64,000 nt of DNA from CAZBEL01 sp964628055. Lineage in GTDB: Bacteria > Fidelibacterota > Marinisomatia > Marinisomatales > TCS56. The stretch lies in the NCBI GenBank assembly GCA_964628055.1, contig CAZVNL010000001.1, positions 115,222 to 179,221 of the forward strand, in the 5' to 3' direction. The position numbers and the translations under genes were made by a program. The notes under the pieces were generated by a model that was not told where the DNA came from, made no database searches, and saw nothing but the letters and a program-made list of their open reading frames with translations. Numbering within the stretch: position 1 is the first letter of the stretch; the number at the start of each line of letters is the position of its first letter. Of this stretch, positions 63,971 through 64,000 are shown piece by piece.

Positions 63971-64000
63971 TTAATTCCAAATTCCTGCGACTTTAAGACT

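Larger units (their letters stand above)
63542..64000. other. 459-bp gene-free right end of the window
   Basis: No coding sequence seen. It holds the htrA upstream region with two palindromes and copy B of the long dispersed repeat. Any further gene on the right lies outside. Confidence 0.7.

Overview
The window is a 64 kb stretch of a bacterial chromosome with tightly packed housekeeping genes and few gaps. Envelope genes (an LptF/LptG-type permease, LspA, two lipoproteins, an outer-membrane barrel protein, HtrA, a RodZ-like protein and a meso-diaminopimelate-type MurE) indicate a diderm with peptidoglycan. Several features recall lineages of the Fibrobacteres-Chlorobi-Bacteroidetes (FCB) superphylum such as Neomarinimicrobiota, Calditrichota or KSB1: an ALDH4A1-type pyrroline-5-carboxylate dehydrogenase, a PorV-like barrel, a secreted lipoprotein with a Kre9/KNH-like C-terminal domain, and a division PBP with a PASTA domain. 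That placement is inference; no rRNA or other decisive marker lies in the window.

Layout. 1-18.3 kb (+): maf (5' end cut by the window), rodZ, then a complete division and cell-wall cluster, mraZ-rsmH-ftsL-ftsI-murE-murF-mraY-murD-ftsW-murG-murC-murB-ftsQ-ftsA-ftsZ. It starts behind a promoter carrying three TGGGT MraZ boxes and ends at a bidirectional terminator shared with the opposing rpmB. Most junctions overlap by 1-20 bases. murG is split by a -1 frame change at a run of ten A. 18.4-21.3 kb: rpmB (-), a GNAT acetyltransferase, a gene-poor stretch with repeats and hairpins, and dusB. 21.3-30.1 kb (+): pruA, a COG2403-type GTPase, arcC, sucC, sucD, ndk, a SPOR lipoprotein and a membrane protein of unknown function. 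30.2-36.7 kb (+): yceD-rpmF-plsX-fabH-fabD-fabG-acpP-fabF-rnc, the classical fatty-acid operon; rpmF (59 codons) is easily missed. 36.7-41.7 kb (-): bifunctional nuclease, phosphoglucose/phosphomannose isomerase, polyprenyl diphosphate synthase, phosphomannomutase, murQ. 41.8-45.7 kb: a class A beta-lactamase-like serine hydrolase, a DUF503 protein, an AGCS symporter (-) and an LptF/G permease. 45.7-63.5 kb (-): PorV-like barrel, giant lipoprotein, ahcY, metK, nucleotidyltransferase, hpf, pckA, xer recombinase, rluD, lspA, traR/dksA, ileS, htrA. 63.5-64 kb is non-coding.

How it fits together: peptidoglycan precursor synthesis and divisome assembly (1-18 kb), fatty-acid and phospholipid initiation (30-37 kb), sugar phosphates and isoprenoid carriers feeding the envelope (37-41 kb), NTP-producing steps (arcC, sucCD, ndk), the SAM cycle (metK-ahcY), gluconeogenesis (pckA), and lipoprotein and LPS export.

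The most notable observations are the A10 frameshift in murG, a roughly 300-bp non-coding repeat present in inverted orientation at 19.4-19.7 kb and 63.7-63.97 kb, the MraZ operator, an IleRS with divergent signature motifs, the COG2403 GTPase/carbamate kinase pair, and the lipoprotein/barrel pair. I found no CRISPR array, phage, insertion sequence, tRNA or rRNA gene, and no clear undescribed defence or metabolic system.
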